Source of the DNA: Candidatus Omnitrophica bacterium UBA5776
GTDB taxonomy: Bacteria; Omnitrophota; Gorgyraeia; Gygaellales; Profunditerraquicolaceae
NCBI GenBank assembly: GCA_002418595.1
Contig: DIEK01000094.1
Location: 1 to 8,667 of the forward strand
DNA length: 8,667 nucleotides
Direction: 5' to 3'
The position numbers were made by a program, and so were the translations under genes. This document shows positions 1-6,300 of this stretch, piece after piece. Position 1 is the first letter of the stretch; each line of letters starts with the position of its first letter. Under the pieces are notes generated by a model. That model did not search any database, was not told the origin of the DNA, and was given only the letters and a program-made list of their open reading frames with translations.

Positions 1-344
1 CGTCGTCTTTTTGCCGTCTTCGGTCAGCTTGGTCCCCGACAGTTTCGAAGTGAAATATTGCCATTCGTTGGTGGCGCTGAAGGTCTCGGTATATGCCCTA
101 CCGCTCGTGGTAACGATATGCACAGACACCTCTTCACCGCCCTGCCTGCCTTTTACGGCGAACCCGAGATACTTATAATAACGGCGCGCCGGGAATTCGG
201 CGTTCGCGAGAGAAATGGAAACCGTGGTCTCCGGATTGATTATACGGTAGTAATTACCTTCCGCATCATAATCGGATTGATAGATACCGTCCTCTCCGGC
301 AATTCCTTCCCCGTCAAATCCGGTTATCAGGAGATTTCCGTTCT
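1..344 (-). other. Domain: carbohydrate-binding-like beta-sandwich 2, cut by the window edge
   Basis: Residues 2776-2889 and beyond. Elements: GNLLITGFDGEGIAGEDGIY, a turn with SDYDAEGNYYRIINPETTVS, then ARRYYKYLGFAVKGRQGGEE, VSVHIVTTSGRAYTETFSAT and NEWQYFTSKLSG. The run 'Y-x-x-L-G-F-A-V-K-G-x-x-G-G-E, strand, strand, E-W-Q-x-F-x-x-x-L-S' is very typical of CIA30/CBM-type galactose-binding-like jelly rolls. The last strands lie outside the window. With sandwich 1 it flanks the toroid domain and points to glycan binding. Confidence 0.65.
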
Positions 345-3300
345 TTAGCGCCAAGGCTTCTCTTTCTTCCGCTGAAGCGGCCGCGGAAGCTTCTTGACGA
401 TAAGCGGCCTTTACCAGAGATTTTCCGGTTTGCGCGGCCGCCGCCGGAGCATCCAGCCTTTCTTCAAGTCTGTTCTCAAGCGGGACCTCCGCGGCAACAA
501 TCTCTTTTACGGACGGAACAACTACCGGGGCCGCAAACGTATCATTCCCGGCCGGTTCCGGAACGGGCACTGCCTGTCCGCTTACGGCTGAAAGGCCTTC
601 CACACGGCTCTCTACCACAGCGGACGGCTCTGCCGCGGATACAGCCGGAGCTGTCCCGTTTTCAATCGTGGAGGCATTCTGCGCGGAGGTATTCTCCACA
701 GCCAAAACCGTCCCGCTTTTCGCGCCGATGCTTAACGGGTCGAATTTATTCTCCGCCAGATATACATACGCCGTGCCGGCCATCGAAGACTTGACCGAAA
801 CCGGCGGCGTTCTCCATCCCTGCAGGGTATCTGCGTCGCTTAAAGAAGCGTAGGGCAGGCCGCCTTCAGTTGTCCTCATTTTCTCCATTTCGTTGAGATA
901 GAAATTATATCTATCCTCGTCCAGGGACAACCACGCCAAAGCATTGTGCGCCGTCCATTCCGGAGTTACCATTTCCTGTCCGGACTGGAAGGCGAAACCC
1001 GTAACTTCCACTGAAGCCCCGTCTTCTTTCGTATAAGAAACAGTGACTTTCGAGTTGTATTCTCCGGCTTCCAGCATATTTTCTTTATCCAGGCCGGGGA
1101 TACCGGACGATACGCCCCAGGCCTGCACATCGCTGCTCAGAGTGTAGTCCTTGTTCCCGTTATCGTCTATCCCTCTCAAGAGGCGGGTGCCGTCATACAT
1201 CTCGGTAGTTATCCAGGAAGAGACGGCGTCCCGCGCTTCCGCATATACGGCTTCACCTGTCTTATCAGCCAGATATTTCGTTATGGCGTAAACATCTATA
1301 TTATGTTCCGTATAAACCCTCTTGCCTACCGACTGCCCGGCAACTCTGCCCTCGGCAACGGCGCCGTTTGCCTGCTGCAGGGACAATATCGAGTCGGTTA
1401 TCTCCTTCATTACCGCTACATAACGGTCATCGTTATAATTCTCCGTGTACCAGGCCATCGCCAGCACTATCCAGGCCGCCGGCCCCACCATCTCATTCCA
1501 TTCCGCCGGATTGCCGCTGTTGACATCGTAAGCAGTGTAATACAACCCGGTGGTCTGCGCCCTATCCGCGTCATAAGCGAAGAAATCCAGCACTTCCTCG
1601 GCAGAGGCCCTGTCCCCTGACTGCATCATCGCCATTGCCCCTATCGCTTCATCATAGGTCATACCGTAAGCGCCTAACTCCGGATGTCCCGGATGGCTGA
1701 TAAACAGCCCGGTCGAGCCTCTATTATCCTTCATCCAACCCAGGGCTTCTTCGTGCACGACCGCAGCAGGCGCATCCTCAAATTCATCCGTAACATCCGC
1801 CGCCTCCAGAATCTCCCCGTTATTCAACAGTTTCATATCCTGCACCCGAACAGGCACCGTCCTGTCATTCAACTTCCTGCCCCAAGCCGATTCGCCGTAA
1901 TGAATGATTATCTTGTCGATATTCGCAAGATCGACAAGTTTAAACTCGGACATCGGGATGTCAACCGTCTGCGTGTCACCGTCCAGCACCACAACTCTGC
2001 TTGTCCCCATATCGCTGGAGGTGGATTCCGTCGCATCAAGCATCTGCACAATGATCTGCTGGCCTTCCACGCTGCCGCTGATATTCAATCTCAAAGTATT
2101 ATACGCGCTGGCGTCTATCGGTTCCTCCAAGTCGAACTCTATTGAAGCCCATCCTTCTCCGGGAATGTAATACGGACTCGAGACATCGATGACCAGAGTA
2201 TTGCCGTCCTGCGCGGAGGCCCCGGATGCTTCAACGGCAATATCGGCTATCTCGGGGGTATCGGTATGCCTTGTATCTGCAACAACAGATATACTCTCGG
2301 CGGATTCACCGGCGCCGTTTTCTGCCGATACGACTACGCTTGTATTCACAGAGACATTCTCAACAGCCGAAACCGTCACGTTATCCGCGCCGACAACGTT
2401 ACTGCTTCCTTCCGGAGTGGCTGTGCCGTTTAACGCGGGTTGCGCGCTCGTAACGGCATCTTCCGCTGACGGTTCGATCTCGGGCACAACTTCTGGAGCT
2501 ATCTCATTTTCAATCGTGGAGGTATTTTGCGCTGCGGATGAAGCTGTTTTTGTTTCTTTGTCGGCTTTCTTCTCCAGGTAATCTTCCGGAGGGCCTGTGG
2601 AATCAAGCCTGCCCGGAAGACCGAGAACGTTGGAACCGACATACCCGGTGGAGATTCTGGATGCTTTCTGGTTGACCTGGAATATATCCGGGCTCGCGAG
2701 CATACGGCTGTAATATCCTTCCGGACGAGTCCCGTTCACAGCTTTCAACGGAGCAATTATTTGGTTATACGTATCATTCGATAGAGCGTCGGCGCGCATA
2801 AAGAATCCTTCGCTGGTGACCACGCCGCGGTTGCGGTCCCCGAAACTCGCGTCAATCACGTAAACCGCGGAATCATCGTTGAGGTTCCCGGCGTTGAACT
2901 TCAAATTAGCATACGTCAGATTACCGTCCCTGGCTATCTCTCTGCCGGCGGCGGAATAATAGACGTCGTAAAAACTCCAGTTAGAAAGATCGGAACTCAT
3001 TCCGCTGGTAATGTGCGCCACGTAAGCGGCGTTCTTCCTGGCTTGCTTTACGCTTTCGCTTACGTTCTGTCCGACGTAAGAGATTTCGTCGGGATCCCTG
3101 TAGTCGAGCTGCTCGTATTTCCACAGGCCGCTTCCGGGATCATTCTGATATTCCGCGGCCAGGCCGGAGCCTACGGCATAGATCTCGGTGTAATCGGCGG
3201 CGGCGCTGCGCACCTGTATTGTATTACCGTTGGCGCTGATTATGGAAGTCCCGTCATTGAGCACCACCCTCGCTATCCCTGCGCCGATGTATGTCACCAG

Positions 3301-6300
3301 ATCCGAAGAAGCCCCTTCGCCGGGCGACCCCATATCAACCAGAGCCACCGCGTCCTCCACGTTATAATCAACTCCGCCCACATACACGTATTCTTCGATC
3401 TTATCGTCCCGAAAATCCCAGGTGATCTTGTTCTTCATATTCCCTTCGATGGAATCGACGATCTTGATATCTCCGGGCAGGGATATCCCGAAACCGGGGA
3501 CATTCTCCATTTTCATGGTCGTATTATTGACGTCGAAGAAGGAGATCGAATTATACTTGGAGAGGTCGAATTTCAGGTAATCATCCCCTTCCTGCCTCGG
3601 TGTGTTCAACGAGATAATCTCATCCCGAGTTATGACCTTATCGTTATTGGCGTCTCTCACCAGCGCCGCCGTCATCGGGCGGGAATAACGGATCACGCCG
3701 TTATTCTCGCTGAAATTGAAGAGTATGCCGATGTAAAGATCCGGCTTCGCTTTATCCAGCGCCTGCAATTCCTCGTTCAACAATACCGACTGCGCCGCCG
3801 CGTTTAGCATCGGTTCATTGTGGCCGTTGCGCACGCTGGTGCTGAACATCCCGGAATACAAAGAACTAAGATAGTCGTTGGAATTTGCCATCTCGTAATT
3901 TATTCTGCGCATCAACATCTGCGGAGTAATAGCGCGGGGTTCCTTTATATAATCCTTTAGCGGCTTCAGATTCACGCCGTAAGTTTCCCCATTCTCCTCC
4001 ACTATTTTCAACATCCCGGTTGAATCCAAATCTTTTTTGAAAGTCAACAGTTCGCGGCCCAGGATATCGTTGTAATGAATATCCCCGGAATAACTCCGTT
4101 CGATATAAGAAACCACGTCGTTCAGCTCATCCGGCCTCAGGCCATAAGCCAGTTCAAGCTGGTCCACGCCGCGTTTAAGCTCATCTCGCGTGACATAACT
4201 ATTAACGAAAAGCATGCCGATAAGGCTGTCGATCGCCTTGTTCCTGTTCTCGATCTCCTGCGCTGTGCGGTAGGCGGCGTCCATGGCCGCATGCTCCCTG
4301 CCGAGCTTCTTGGCATAAGCCAGCAGCTTCTCTTGACTATCTATCCCATTGGACCGCAGGATGTTCAGTCTTTCTTCATGACGCCGCTGCTGCTCAACAA
4401 CCTCGGCTTTCCGGATATTCTCCGCAGTCAGGACGTCATCTATAGTTTTTTGCACTACTGCAGCGTTTTTATACCAAACCGGGTGCTCAAGAATGATCTT
4501 CTTTATTTCCTCGACGGACAAGTCTTTAACGGGAATGCCGATCACCGAATCGTTCACTTCCCTGGCGGCTATCTGTTTCCCGGTTTCGTTGAAATACAAC
4601 TCCCTCCTCTGCCCGTTAACTTCATGCCCCACATAGGTATAGCCGGTACCGTTATAAGCGCCCGGCCGGTAATCGTAGAAAATCACTCGGCTGAGATCGC
4701 TGGAATGAGGGTCATCCCTGTATCCTTCGGCGAGCACGATGTCATCATGCCTAAAAATAATCTTACCGCTCTCGAACTCAAAAGCGTCTCCGTAACGTTC
4801 TTTTAACCACTCGTATTCGGACCCTTCTCTCAATTCTTCCTGTGCCTTGATGCTCAAATACTGAAAATCAGGAAGCACCGTCAGGAAATCCCTGTCTATT
4901 ACAACACCGGAGTAATAATCCAGGTTGTCGTTTATCCCGTCGCATATATCCTGCTCCGACCAGCCTTTAGCGGGGGCGGCAGCGCTTAAATTCACTGTTT
5001 CGTTATAGTCCAACTTGCTGGTGCCGTTATAATACTCGACCGTCTCCTTAGCGGAGCCCGCCTTTAACCTGTGCAGTTTGTAAGTATAAGCCGTGCCGTT
5101 GACCTGTTTGTCTTCGCCGCCGCGGAAATCGAAGTACCAGACGGTCCTAAAATTATCTCCGACCTTGTCGTTTGCCGAGGCCAGCGGTTTTTCCGAGGCG
5201 AAAGAAATGAAGTGTCTTGAGCCTTTGTGTATATATTCCTGTCTGCCTGTAGTTGTTTCAGGCATATTGTATCTGAAATCTATGTAAAGCTTGGGCAGGG
5301 CTTTTTTCATCGCGGCCGATGTGCGGTTATCGGCGAGATAGACGCCGACCGCGTCCCAAATAGTGGAACCGTTGTCCAATTCCGCGGTCAGTTCATTGAT
5401 CCGCTCCTGTTCGACCAGCCAGGAGACATATACGTTCAGGGCGCGGGCGGATGCCAGGGCCGAGGAATTGTTCTTTTGCGCGGCTTGGGAAACATTGGAA
5501 ACAATCAGCATATCCCTGACTACGCCCGGCCTGAAGATATTCTCCAGGTCCGCCGGGCCGATCAAATCTATTGCCTGCATTTCCAGATCTACGTCCGCGG
5601 GCGCGGCGGGTTTAAAGGTCTTATTTATGTTGTCCCAATAGTCCCTCTTCAACGCCCAGAGCAGATTCTCCCTGGCTTTATACCATTTCTGGTCATGGGT
5701 GGCATCATACAGGTCGCCGTAAACCTTGACCCAGCGCATCTGGTCGAGCGTGGAAATAGCATCGTGTCCGTTGCGGACAATTCCGTCTCTTTCGATATTC
5801 GACTCTTCCGCAAGCCCGGAAGCCAGTGATAAATACTGTTTATCTTCATCGCTCTGTCCGCCGAGTTCGTAAACTTCCAGCGCCGCCTGGGCGATTTTGG
5901 AGGCGTCCGCGTCAAATATCAATTCTGCGGCATCCATACCCGACAACGCGAAGAACTTGTTTAAATTCTTTTTTCTTGAGGTGTAATTGCCGTTGGAATC
6001 CAGCGCCGCATCGAGATAACCGTTGTTCTCTTGCGGCTCAATCGCTGACTGCTCGCTTCTTGCCTCTTCCTGCGCCCGCGCCACTCCCATCATCAGCCAA
6101 TTCGGCGCCGCAAGCGCGGCGGCTTCTACGCTATTATCCACGTCAACCGCCCGGCTCACTGTAGCTTGTTCCTGTCCTGATATTTCGTTCTGCAAGGAGT
6201 CAAATAATCCTTTTGTAATGCTGTCATCCGGATTTAACCACAATGATGTCTCAAAAGAGGCAATCGCTTCATCGTCTTTTCCTGATATTAAAGATTCCAA

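Larger units (their letters stand above)
350..730 (-). other. Low-complexity linker after the toroid domain
   Basis: Residues ~2648-2773, Ala/Val/Glu/Pro-rich and disordered, with segments such as AVPVPEPAGNDTFAAPVVVP and LEERLDAPAAAAQTGKSL. It contains repeats D and C (copy 2) at its start. Its second part ends in a probable short helix (EASAAASAEEREALALKNG) that leads into the next sandwich domain. Confidence 0.8.
2215..2578 (-). other. Low-complexity linker before the CBM-toroid block
   Basis: Residues ~2031-2151 are almost only Ala, Ser, Thr, Val, Glu, Pro, Asn and Gly, beginning EKKADKETKTASSAAQNTST and including VVPEIEPSAEDAVTSAQPAL. There are no aromatic residues over most of it. It is a disordered interdomain linker. 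It contains repeat C copy 1 and repeat D copy 1, which recur in the linker after the toroid domain. Confidence 0.8.
2580..3600 (-). other. Beta-rich region of unknown family
   Basis: Residues ~1690-2030 alternate short hydrophobic strands and Gly/Asp/Asn turns: DYLKFDLSKYNSISFFDVNN, VPGFGISLPGDIKIVD, YIGAGIARVVLNDGTSIISA and SAVYVIDASFGDRNRG. Units 3 and 4 of the YD[YF]R repeats lie within it. The LKFDLSKYNSISFF stretch resembles a strand pair of a carbohydrate-binding sandwich, but I cannot assign a family. It runs into the low-complexity linker at ~2578. Confidence 0.4.

Noticed and set aside
1684..2145. Plus-strand open frame of 153 codons rich in His/Arg/Ile
   Set aside because: Shadow of the CBM-like sandwich; the codon pattern follows the minus-strand frame.
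3013..3807. Plus-strand open frame of 264 codons starting MRHVSGVLPG
   Set aside because: Antisense to the continuous minus-strand frame; composition is His/Arg/Ile/Pro-rich with no domain, no ribosome-binding site and no partner gene. The opposite frame carries clear protein motifs (EF-hand loop, YD[YF]R units).
4075..4806. Plus-strand open frame of 243 codons starting MNIPGITPFD
   Set aside because: Overlaps the coiled coil and YD[YF]R unit 2 on the other strand. It has no recognisable family and is explained as a shadow.
5227..5829. Plus-strand open frame of 200 codons starting MYIFLSACSC, with a slightly signal-peptide-like start
   Set aside because: The start is Cys-rich rather than a real signal peptide, there is no Shine-Dalgarno sequence, and the whole length is antisense to the giant gene.
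5649..5915. Minus-strand open frame of 88 codons starting MTRTPPKSPR
   Set aside because: Same strand but a different frame, wholly inside the giant gene; Pro/Arg/Ser-rich out-of-frame product with no supporting motif.
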